Below, in pieces: positions 20,085 to 29,600 of a stretch of 64,000 nt of DNA. The stretch lies in assembly GCF_001999985.1 (NCBI RefSeq), contig NZ_CP019645.1, positions 1,302,001-1,366,000 on the forward strand, in the 5' to 3' direction. Position 1 is the first letter of the stretch, and each line of letters begins with the position of its first letter. Position numbers and translations under genes: made by a program. The notes under the pieces are model-generated. The model worked only from the letters and a program-made list of their open reading frames with translations, did not search any database and was not told the DNA's origin. Origin of the DNA: Helicobacter bilis. GTDB taxonomy: Bacteria > Campylobacterota > Campylobacteria > Campylobacterales > Helicobacteraceae.

Positions 20085-20698
20085 TTATAACCTTTTAAAA
20101 CATTCCACTACGAAAGGTAAGAGATTCGGCACCAATGCTATACCACCGATTATAAAAACTAAACAATAAAATTTTTTGTGCTCTCTTTTTTACTTTGCCT
20201 AAAAGATTCAATAACACATAAACATTTTTTGCAAAAAAAATAAAGTAAAAATAACCCTAAAGCAAGAGATTCTACTATCAAAAAATACAAAAATGCCTTA
20301 TATGAATTAAACAATAGAGATAATCCATACAACAATATAAGACTTACTAGCACACTAAGGATAAAAATAAAAAAGCCTAAGCCAAAACCAACAATAAGGT
20401 TCTGTCCATCTAATGCCCTATATCTTTTCAATCTCTCTGCACTTGCAAACACACATAAAACAAAGATTAAGCCCACGCCAAAGTCATATAATACGCTAAA
20501 AATTTTTACATAAGAGTGTATAGGGTGATTCAATAAAAATAGCACGATTATACTAACACAATATCCAAAGAATAAAGGAAGCCCTACTAAGAATGCACTT
20601 TTGCGATAAAACAACACAGCAAAAAATAGAGTAAAAATATTGAGATGATAGACAAAATACATACCTATCGCCTCACTATTTACATAAGAGCTAAACAT
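20085..20698 (-). CDS. Multi-spanning membrane protein, probable C-terminal frameshift
   Basis: I do not recognise the family. The uninterrupted frame runs from 20698 to 20159 (179 residues, about five membrane helices), then stops after KKESTKNFIV. Changing the A6 run (T6 on the plus strand at 20172-20177) to A7 continues the frame through a further hydrophobic helix (LVFIIGGIALVPNLLPFVV) to a TAA at 20085-20087. I give the extended range because that extra segment looks like a genuine final helix. The gap between it and the ABC permease otherwise holds only AT-rich sequence. Confidence 0.55.
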
Positions 20699-20916
20699 AG
20701 ATAATTCTACTCATTTTTGACAAGAATATAAAATAACAAGCTATACAAAATCATACTCTAAATTAAAATATGTTTGGTAGTTTTGAAGTTCATGTTTCGT
20801 AATTATAACCATTATATATCTTGTGATTTTGCCATCACTTGTTATGCAGTTTTTAGCTATTCTTAAGTGTTTTTTAGATAGAATCCAGCTTATTGTTTTT
20901 ATAAAAAAGGATAGAC

Positions 20917-21597
20917 ATGGAAGAAAGACTCTTTACATTTGCGGGGTTAATCAGCACCGACCATGCGTTTATTACAATCTTTTACACTATTTTATGTGCG
21001 GCTGTAACTATTGGCATTAGCATGTTTGCTGTGCGAAAACTACAAGCTGTGCCGACAGGTATGCAGAACTTTTATGAGTGGATTATCGGTGGTATGCTTT
21101 ATATTGGTAAGGATTCTTTAGGTGAGAAGTTGGCACGCAAATATTTTCCTTTAGCTGGGACGATAGGCATTTTAGTGTTTTATTGCAATGTTATAGGTAT
21201 GATTCCGGGATTTGAAGCACCTACCGCAAGCATTAGCTTTACTCTAGTGTTAGCTTTAATCGTGTTTTTTTACTACCACTTTGAGGGCATTAGGGCAAAT
21301 GGTTTTGGGAAATATTTTGGACATTTTGCAGGTCCTATAAAGCTACTTTCACCATTGCTTTTCCCTGTTGAGATTATCTCACATTGTTCTCGTATTATCT
21401 CGCTATCGTTCCGTTTATTTGGGAATATACGCGGTGATGATATGTTTTTACTTGTAATGTTGCAGCTCGTCCCTTGGGTCGTGCCACTTTTACCATTTGG
21501 AATCCTTATGTTTATGGCTGTATTGCAGGCATTTGTATTTATGATTCTCACTTATGTATATTTGGCAAGTGCTGTTTTATTGGATGATGAGCATTAA
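20917..21597 (+). CDS. atpB: F0F1 ATP synthase subunit a
   Basis: 226 residues with the membrane-embedded subunit a signature: [15 protein letters not shown] contains the essential arginine of the proton path, and [20 protein letters not shown] is the conserved last helix. It forms the proton half-channels against the c-ring. The start follows AAAAAAGGAT at a 7-8 bp spacing. The rest of the ATP synthase operon is not here, as expected for Campylobacterota, where atpB stands apart. Confidence 0.95.
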   Translation: MEERLFTFAGLISTDHAFITIFYTILCAAVTIGISMFAVRKLQAVPTGMQNFYEWIIGGMLYIGKDSLGEKLARKYFPLAGTIGILVFYCNVIGMIPGFEAPTASISFTLVLALIVFFYYHFEGIRANGFGKYFGHFAGPIKLLSPLLFPVEIISHCSRIISLSFRLFGNIRGDDMFLLVMLQLVPWVVPLLPFGILMFMAVLQAFVFMILTYVYLASAVLLDDEH

Positions 21598-21612
21598 AAA
21601 GCTACAAAGACA

Positions 21613-21960
21613 ATGTATAAAACCGAAATGAGACGCTTTTTAGCGGCGATGGAGTTTTGTTATGGTTTTCTCTTTGGTGTAGCACTTTTTGGGGCAACTC
21701 TTACCTTTCTTATTACACCTGATTTGTTTCCGGCAATATTATTTGCTGTATGTGTTTTTGCTTTTTTTATTTTCCTTGCCGCTATCGTGCGTTATTGTAT
21801 TATGCGTATAAAGATTGCTGATGAAATGTTACGCATAGCTTTAGAAACACAAGATTTACAAGAGCAATATTTGCAAAATAGAATCTCACAAGATAGCATT
21901 TCGCAAGATGGGCTTTTGCAAACCACACAAGCAACATATACGCAAGATGTGGAAAAATAG
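21613..21960 (+). CDS. Small membrane protein downstream of atpB
   Basis: 115 residues with two membrane helices (about 15-33 and 38-62), then a basic segment and a Gln/Ser-rich polar tail. It starts 15 bp after atpB and is probably co-transcribed. Family not identified. The tail repeats a pattern of Gln-Asp-Ser-Ile-Ser-Gln type, which suggests a disordered end. Confidence 0.6.
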   Translation: MYKTEMRRFLAAMEFCYGFLFGVALFGATLTFLITPDLFPAILFAVCVFAFFIFLAAIVRYCIMRIKIADEMLRIALETQDLQEQYLQNRISQDSISQDGLLQTTQATYTQDVEK

Positions 21961-22031
21961 GTATATAGAGTCTCATTGTGTGTGGTTATGTGAAGTAAGC
22001 ATTTTTTAGTTATATAGCAAGGGGTTGGGCT

Positions 22032-24347
22032 ATGAAAACAAAAAAGAAGGATAAAAATACACAGCATATTGCGATCTTGCATGACTATCTAGCATTAATG
22101 CCACAAGACCCAAGTAAAAGAATGCAAACTTTTTTTAATCTACTTTATGTGCAAGATTCCCCACACTATATACTTTTAGAAAATCCTTTGCAAATACTAA
22201 AAAATGCTGAAGAATTAAAAGAGTGTGATATATATGAAGCCGCTAGTTTATTGCTTGCGTGTAATGAGAATAATCTCAATACTTTTATGATGATTCCAAG
22301 CTTTCTTACACTTTGCAAAGTTTGTTGTAAAAAGTTTGTGTCTATGCCTACAAAACATTATTTAAACTACATTAAATATTTACAAGCAAGCATTTTGTAT
22401 CATATTGATTCTAAAGGTATAAAGCAAGTCATAAAGCATATAAAGCTATTGCGAGAACATGGTATTATAAGCTTCCATGAGCAAAAATGTATCGAGGTAT
22501 TAACCCAGAGCGATATTACAGAATCACAAGAAAAGACAAGCACAAATAAAGCATTTGCAAACTCTTTTATACATTTATCCCCAGATAAAACGCCACTTTT
22601 TAATCAATTTAATGCCATAGCAAAAGTAAAAAAGATTCTAAAGAAACTCTCATGGACTAAGAATCTAGTCTTTCTTTGCGAAGAAGATTTCACTAAAAAA
22701 GTTGTAGTTTTAGGCGGACAAAAAACAGGAAAATCAACACTTCTAGCAACCATGCTTTATGATGGTAAAAAATCTACTGAATCTAACATGCCATTGGAAG
22801 CAAAAGTACCCATTGAATACCATTATGGTAAAGGTCTGGCTAGTGTAGTCTATATGCACTTAAATGATCTACAAACCCTGCAGGAATCGCCCATAATAGA
22901 TACCGCAAAACATTATAAAAACTTGCAAGAAACCTTTCATGATTGCTTAAAAAATGGGAGTGAAAAAATAAAATATGAAAAAATCTATGATTCATATTTT
23001 AAGAATAATAAAATCGCTATTGTAGATCGCATTATTGTCCCACAGGATTATGTGTTGTTGCAGTTTATGAGATTTATTAATACCCCCTCACTCATACCCC
23101 AGACTTTTCGCCATTTGCAAGTGTATGACTATACCGCAAAAAGCGATATGATTCTGTATTTAGCTAATCTTAATGAGTTAAATGCGGTATTATCTTTTGA
23201 TAAAATCATTGCTATATTACTGCGTTTAGTAAAAAAGCAGAATATCTCTCACATTCATTTTATTGTAACGCATATTGACAAGGCAAATATGACCTTGCGA
23301 AAAAAACAAAGCCTTTGCCAAAAAATACAAAATGCACTAGAAGAGCGGTTGAAACACGCACAAAAAGAAAGACAAAAAAGTCTTGCAAAGCTGCATTTTC
23401 ACTTCATTACCGCAGGGGTAGCCCACTCAATGAGATGTGGGGCAAGTGCTTCTGAAAGTGGATTTGATATAGCAACTAGCGGGATTTTAGAGCTAGAATC
23501 TATGCTTTTCACACATATATTTAACACCCCATCAACACATTTTAATATCCAAATGCTAGAAAATATATTAAAGCTTTGCAAACTCCCTACAGAATCTAGG
23601 CAAATAGATTCTATAAACAAAGATGAGATAAAAACACAAATAAATCACATAAAATCCCTATGCAAAGAAGTTTTAAAAAGACTTCCAGCACAATACTATT
23701 CCTTTTATGACGCGTTTGCAAATTTGCGTGATAATCTGTATTCACAATTCATACAAGCCCTAAATTATGAAACAAAAAAGCGTGGAAATATCGACATACA
23801 GAAGTTAAAAACTTCTATGATACAAAGCCTTATTGTAGGACTAAGGGAGCTTGCTAGAATCTTGCAGGAATACTTTTTTGCTATTAAGGAATTACATGAG
23901 ATAACAACTCTATTGCATCCAAACAATACAGACTCTATTGCAAAGTTTGCACAAACAAACGAGCATAAAAAGATTCTAGATCTTATTTTCATGCGATATA
24001 CAAACAGCATTAAAGCAGACTTTTTTGATGATAGCAACGCCATTGTAGTAGAACACCTTTCCTATCGCCTTGATATTTTATTGCCCAATACGATTAAAAA
24101 GGCAGATATACAAGAAGATTCTGTCATAAAGCCTTTGAAAGAAAATTTTGATTACTATTTCTTATTGTTAGAACAAAATATCAATACACTTTTTCATAAT
24201 AAAATAAATCTTTTTAATACCCAATTAGAGCGACTTGAACATATCTTAGAATCTTGCTTTATCCACTATTTTGAAGAATATAAAGAACAAGAGAAAGAAG
24301 ACTTTGATACACTCATTTCAATGCTTGTATATGGAGGGAATAAATGA
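22032..24347 (+). CDS. Dynamin-like GTPase, first member of a tandem pair
   Basis: 771 residues. After about 210 helical residues comes a P-loop, VVVLGGQKTGKSTLLATML (about 235-253), then a switch-like region (IEYHYGKG), a strand-helix segment LQVYDYTAKSDMILYLANL in the place of G3, and FIVTHIDKAN as G4. The last 250 residues are long amphipathic helices. The size, the large helical tail and the overlap with a second such gene match the Campylobacter jejuni DLP1/DLP2 pair (Cj0411/Cj0412), which tether and remodel membranes. Assignment is by architecture, since the G domain is divergent. Its stop overlaps the next start (ATGA). Confidence 0.7.
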   Translation: MKTKKKDKNTQHIAILHDYLALMPQDPSKRMQTFFNLLYVQDSPHYILLENPLQILKNAEELKECDIYEAASLLLACNENNLNTFMMIPSFLTLCKVCCKKFVSMPTKHYLNYIKYLQASILYHIDSKGIKQVIKHIKLLREHGIISFHEQKCIEVLTQSDITESQEKTSTNKAFANSFIHLSPDKTPLFNQFNAIAKVKKILKKLSWTKNLVFLCEEDFTKKVVVLGGQKTGKSTLLATMLYDGKKSTESNMPLEAKVPIEYHYGKGLASVVYMHLNDLQTLQESPIIDTAKHYKNLQETFHDCLKNGSEKIKYEKIYDSYFKNNKIAIVDRIIVPQDYVLLQFMRFINTPSLIPQTFRHLQVYDYTAKSDMILYLANLNELNAVLSFDKIIAILLRLVKKQNISHIHFIVTHIDKANMTLRKKQSLCQKIQNALEERLKHAQKERQKSLAKLHFHFITAGVAHSMRCGASASESGFDIATSGILELESMLFTHIFNTPSTHFNIQMLENILKLCKLPTESRQIDSINKDEIKTQINHIKSLCKEVLKRLPAQYYSFYDAFANLRDNLYSQFIQALNYETKKRGNIDIQKLKTSMIQSLIVGLRELARILQEYFFAIKELHEITTLLHPNNTDSIAKFAQTNEHKKILDLIFMRYTNSIKADFFDDSNAIVVEHLSYRLDILLPNTIKKADIQEDSVIKPLKENFDYYFLLLEQNINTLFHNKINLFNTQLERLEHILESCFIHYFEEYKEQEKEDFDTLISMLVYGGNK

Positions 24348-26350
24348 GCTTATTAAAGCAATTTATACAAGAATATGATGATTTATATGATAAGAATCTT
24401 AGCAAGGAGGGCACAGGCGATATATTGCAAGAAATAAAACAAGCAGAAAAAATCATTAATATGCCAAAATTGCACCCCACACAAGAGATAAAGCAGTGCT
24501 ACAAACAGCTAAAAGAACAATATAAAAGCCCTTTGACAATGCAGCTTGTGGGCGATTGCCATCTTAGTATGATTGCCTTTTTAAATGTGCTTTTTAAAGA
24601 TTCTCTTATACCTTTAAACAACTCTTTAGCACAGAAAAAATTTATCATTCGTTTTTCTCAAGTCTCATTTGCAAGGGCATATTACAAACAAAATAGTGTT
24701 AATGTGAATCTACACACGCTTGATTGTTCTTCTAGTAATTTAGAATCTATTGAGTATTTTGAAGTCTTTGTGAATGTAGATTTATTGCAAGAATGCGCGA
24801 TTATAAAAGAGAGTGATTTTAGCAGTAAAAAAACGCTTAATGCAATAAAAGATTCTGATTGCATTCTATGGGTATTAAATAAGCCAGAAAAACTCAAAAA
24901 AGAAGAGTTATTAAAAATCATCAAGAAAAAGCCAAGTATAGCTATAATCGCCTATGATAAAAAAGAGAAAGAAGAGCATGAAATATTAGAGCAAGTATCC
25001 ACACATAGAAAACAACTTATCTCTCAATACAATTTGCAATCTATCCATGACTTGCATTTATGGAATCTACTTGAGTTTTACAGGCTTGATGAGAAGTTTG
25101 CGTTATGTAAAATTCTTAATAATCTCGCCAAACAGCAACTATCAGGCAAGATAAAAACACCAGAAAATATCCTATCCGCACTCGACCAAACAAAGATTCT
25201 AATAGAAACTTTTTACGCCCAAAAAGACACGCTAAAGCAAGATTCAGCACAAAATACAATCATGCAAGATATTCTAGAGAACATACAAGCAGTCTTGCAA
25301 AGGGCAAAGCTAAAAAGGGGAAATGCTATCCTTAAAATAGCACTTGAAAAAAATAAAAATATAGATAAGCATTACAAAATCATTTTTCAGCATTATAAAA
25401 AGCTGGATTTAGCCTATCATAAGGCAAGTAAGCACTTTATCACTAGGCTAAATAAGCTTATTAATGATTATAATTATGAAATTTTTGTTAGCATTGCAAA
25501 GGGCTTAAAAAGGTATTTAGACAGCATTGTAGAAAGTGTGTTAGATAACTTAGAAACAATTAAGATAAAGACTAGACCAAATCAACCAAAATTCCTTGAT
25601 ATATTGACGAATCGCCGCATTGTATATGAGAGCTTTCAACTCAACAAAGATGAACTACTAAGAGAAATAAAAGATTCTAAAAGCCTTTTAGCAAGAAAAC
25701 ATAAAAATTTATTACAAAAGCTTATGCGACTTGATTCCTATATCAAGCAAAGTATGCGAGATATTATGCAAAACTTTGAGCGAGTATTACAAGAATGGGT
25801 AGAGGAATCTCATCATATTATCCTGCAAAAAAAGCCAAACTATATTAGCACGGATAGCTATATAAATCTTGAAGAATTCCAGCTAAAAATTTTCCAAGAT
25901 TTTACGCAGCAATATAAAGCCATGATAGATGATTCTCTGTTAAAAATGCACACAGATATTACAACTATAAGTGTATGGGTAGAAGCCACAAAAACCATAT
26001 TGCTTGAATGCTTAATATTGCGTATAGACCAGAAGTTTCACGCAGACAAAGCCTTAGTAAAACAAGATAATAAGATACATGCAACCCCACTTGATAAAGT
26101 ATTTTTACAAGATTGCATTTTAGAGTTTTTACCTGAAAAAATTGAGCAAATTTTTTGTTCCCTGCCTATCTCACACACAATTTTTGATTCTATCCCAAAA
26201 CAACTTTCACAAATCACAAAAGAAAATGAAAAAACTATCCGCAACAAAATAAGAGAAATCATGGACTTGCGTCAAACACTTAAAAACGGCACAAAGATTT
26301 TAGAAAACGCCATTGAGAATGGAAGCGAGATAAGCGTAAATAATGAATAA
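24344..26350 (+). CDS. Dynamin-like partner with degenerate P-loop
   Basis: 668 residues. The segment SPLTMQLVGDCHLSMIAFLN followed by VLFKDSLIPLNNS lines up with the dynamin G1 region (GxxxxGKS then LL...LLP), but the GKS residues are replaced by LSM, so nucleotide binding through a normal P-loop is unlikely. DCILWVLNKPEKL and IAIIAYDKKEKEE occupy the G3 to G4 positions. From about residue 290 the protein is long charged helices, as in the trunk of bacterial dynamins. It overlaps the preceding gene by 4 bp, so the two are coupled and probably form a heteromeric complex at the inner membrane. Confidence 0.7.
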   Translation: MSLLKQFIQEYDDLYDKNLSKEGTGDILQEIKQAEKIINMPKLHPTQEIKQCYKQLKEQYKSPLTMQLVGDCHLSMIAFLNVLFKDSLIPLNNSLAQKKFIIRFSQVSFARAYYKQNSVNVNLHTLDCSSSNLESIEYFEVFVNVDLLQECAIIKESDFSSKKTLNAIKDSDCILWVLNKPEKLKKEELLKIIKKKPSIAIIAYDKKEKEEHEILEQVSTHRKQLISQYNLQSIHDLHLWNLLEFYRLDEKFALCKILNNLAKQQLSGKIKTPENILSALDQTKILIETFYAQKDTLKQDSAQNTIMQDILENIQAVLQRAKLKRGNAILKIALEKNKNIDKHYKIIFQHYKKLDLAYHKASKHFITRLNKLINDYNYEIFVSIAKGLKRYLDSIVESVLDNLETIKIKTRPNQPKFLDILTNRRIVYESFQLNKDELLREIKDSKSLLARKHKNLLQKLMRLDSYIKQSMRDIMQNFERVLQEWVEESHHIILQKKPNYISTDSYINLEEFQLKIFQDFTQQYKAMIDDSLLKMHTDITTISVWVEATKTILLECLILRIDQKFHADKALVKQDNKIHATPLDKVFLQDCILEFLPEKIEQIFCSLPISHTIFDSIPKQLSQITKENEKTIRNKIREIMDLRQTLKNGTKILENAIENGSEISVNNE

Positions 26351-26458
26351 TTAGGGACTATGTGGAAGATTTTTGGAGGGTTTTAGAATCCTGATAGATC
26401 TAATTTCCTGTTCTAAGTCTAAAATTATATTAAACTTGCAGCCCGAACACGCTAATCA

Positions 26459-26469
26459 CCCCCCCCCCC
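26459..26469 (+). repeat. Poly-C tract (11 C; poly-G on the minus strand)
   Basis: Eleven consecutive Cs between the convergent dynamin-like operon and the autotransporter. On the minus strand the G11 lies in a tiny frame beginning ATG GAG. No sizeable coding frame crosses it. It could be a contingency tract of a lost gene. Confidence 0.8.
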
Positions 26470-26612
26470 TCCATTAAATACACATTCTTTTACAATAAAT
26501 TTCTACTTGAAAATGTAACCTGCATTGTAACATCTATGGCAAAGAATCTAAAACAGCCACAACATAAACATTATTTCAAGTCAAACTTATAAATCAATTT
26601 ACCCCACTCCCC

Positions 26613-29600
26613 CTAAAACACAACCCTACCACCAATATTAAATCCTAAGCCAAAGTTTTTATCAAATACACTGCTTTGTAAGCTCAAACTTCCATTTAAA
26701 TACCATCTACCAAAGCTATATTCTCCACCACCTGTAAGGAATACATAAGACTTATAGCCTTGAGCTTTATATCTCATATTAAAGTTATTTACAGAATCAC
26801 CTATATTGCCTATACTTGTAGTTGTAGTCCCACTAGAATCTACATTATTTTGTAAAATGATTGCATCTTGTTTTAATTGTGCGACTATAAAGATATAGCT
26901 TTGATTTGCAAAGTATTTACGACCATCTATGCCTATATTTACACTTATAGTTTGTCTTATATTATCATCTGTATTCATAGCAAATATAGGTTTCGTATTA
27001 TCATCTCTTTTAAAATTAGTTGAGCCTAATACATAATACGATAATCCTGCAAAAGGTTTTACTATATAGCCCTTTTTCATTAAAAAGGCATAACCATAAG
27101 TTGCATTTAACTCTACATTAGAAAGAGTATAAGCATATCCATCACCAAAGAGATTAAGTAAATCAAAGTTAGGAATTTGTGATCCTTGTCTCTCGTTTGT
27201 AAAGCTAAAGGCAGTATTAAGCGTTACATCTATCTCATGGTTTTCAATGAAAGTCCTTGTATAGATTCCAGCAAACACATTATTTGAGTTATTTGAAGTA
27301 AAGCCATTATTATTTCCATTAAATGTGCCATAGCCATAACCACCATACGCACCAAATGCAGTTTGGAGTTTATCTACAAAATAATCATATCCTGCATTAA
27401 AGCCATAAAGTTGGGCTGTCCCTGTTTTTGAGAAGTTAAGATTCCCTAGCATATTAACCCAAGCATGATTTGGATATTCTTCTCTATTATTAAATCTCAT
27501 GATTAAATCTGCTAAGGTATCAAACCATACTTCATTTGAATTGTTATCAGTTGTTATATCACTTTGTATATCTGTTACTCCATTGTTTGCATTTTGTGTG
27601 TTTTGCATAGCATATTGTGTATTATTTTGCACCCCATGCCCTATGTCCGTTTGTATATCTGTTGCCCCTTTAGGATTTGAGCTACTTGCTAGAGTAGCTA
27701 CACTGCTTCTATAAACTGCATTACTATTTGTATTACCACTTACTATATTATTAATAGCTGCTATTCTTGTGTTTGTATTAGAATCTAGACTTGCTAGTTT
27801 TAGTTTCTCTGCTTCCCTCAACGCTGCTTCTAAATTCTTTTGATAGTTCTGCATAGCAATATAGCTACTAGCACTCCCATGAATGCTAGCTACTCTTGCT
27901 AGACGATTTAGCTTTGCACTCTCCATTGATAGTGTAAGTGTATGAAGTGTTGATGCTTTATTCTCTAGGTTTGAGACATGATCTATTGCTGTATCTAGAG
28001 TCCTTCCTACTTCTAGGAAATAATCTAGATTTCTTGAAGCAGCTAGAGTTTGGTCTAGGTTTATTAAAAACACAAGTGAAGATTTATCATCATAGAATAG
28101 ATTTTTTAGAATCTCATAGCTATTTGCACTCTCTTTTTTAATAGCATTTATCCATGAGTTATTCCCACCTGCTTCCATATACAAGGCACAATCAAATGTG
28201 CTAGATTCTGCATTACATAAAGGCTTTTCTGTATTGCCTTCTATAAAGTTATTAATATCTACTTTATTGATTTTAAAGCCTATCTCTTTATCTGTTACCA
28301 CTTTTTCTATATCGATATATTTACCATCTATGCTACCACCTTTATAAGTGAGTGAAAAGCTATTTTTCATCTTTTGCTGTGCGTAGTCATAGCCTCTGTC
28401 TGCTTCAGTAGCATTCTTATCATTACCAAAGCCGCAATAACCATCTTTCTTGCATTCTTCTTGTTTATCTTGCTGGCTTGGCTTTTGTATGAGATTGCCT
28501 TCATTATCAGTAGAGCCTATGCCATTTTCTACTACATTGCCATTAGAATCTGTTTGGGCTTTATCCATATCCCATGGATTATCTTTGCCATTTGTTGTGA
28601 AGTCGGTTTCTTGTTTTGTATTGCCATTGCTTCCTGTTTGGCAGTTATTGTTCTTGCAACCGCTGTTGCCGTCTTTATGTGTTGTGCTTATGGTTGTTTT
28701 ATCTTTGTCTTTTTCAAAAGTAGTCGTATAATCCCCTTGTGTGTAGGTGTAGCTTATGGATTCTGCTGTGATTAATTTGTATTCTACACCTTTGTCGCCT
28801 TTGTTATTAAGCTGACTGCTTATACTTGCTAAAGTCTTAGAATCTGCTATATCTGCTTGTAATGCCCCTGTGCTTCCGGGTGATATATCAAGTGTTGCTT
28901 TGCCTTTGATATTCATACTTGCATTTTTTATTTCATTATTAGAATCATTTGGATTTGCTTGAATGCTAAAAAGGATTTTACCTTTGTTATTAAAGTTTCC
29001 TGTTACTTCTATATGTCCATTTGCTCCCATATCTATTGTATTGTAGTTATTGAGATTACCTGTGAGATAGAGTGTCGGTTTATTTCCATCTACAAAGCCA
29101 TCATCTATGAGAATCTTTCCATAGTTATTTAATGCACCTTTTGTGAGTTCGGTTTGCTCTATTAAGATATTACCACCATTTGCAACTTGTCCTGTGCTAT
29201 TTGTAATATTTTCATTTGTCATAATATCTGGTAAGACTAGATAATGTTTGCCATCACTTGTTGTGATATATGTGCCACTTGCGTTTTTGTAATCTGTTGT
29301 ATTGCCATTACTTCCATTTGCTTCAGCTTTTTTAATGAGTTCGGCTATCTCACTTCCACTCATATTTTTTAAATCTTTAGAATCTACGCTTACATTTAGG
29401 TATTTGTCAAACTTTTGGTCTATGTTTTCGCCATTAGCATTTAGCTCAATTCTCATAACACCACTATGTTTGCTCGAGTCTTTTAAGTGTAAAAGCTCAT
29501 TGACATTTAGGGCGTTAGCCGTGATTTTTGAAGCGCCGTTTGTGATAGCAGTTTGCCCTTTTTGTGAAACTATTGTATTAAAGATTCCATTTTTAATATT

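Noticed and set aside
20100..20160. tRNA-like text (GGTGGTATAGCATTGGTGCCG) on the minus strand
   Set aside because: There is no acceptor stem, T loop or CCA; it reads as a hydrophobic helix of the frameshifted membrane protein.
28374..28775. Antisense hydrophobic frames inside the autotransporter (also at 27499, 29302, 30307)
   Set aside because: They are produced by the reverse complement of Asn/Gly-rich codons in a well-supported gene.
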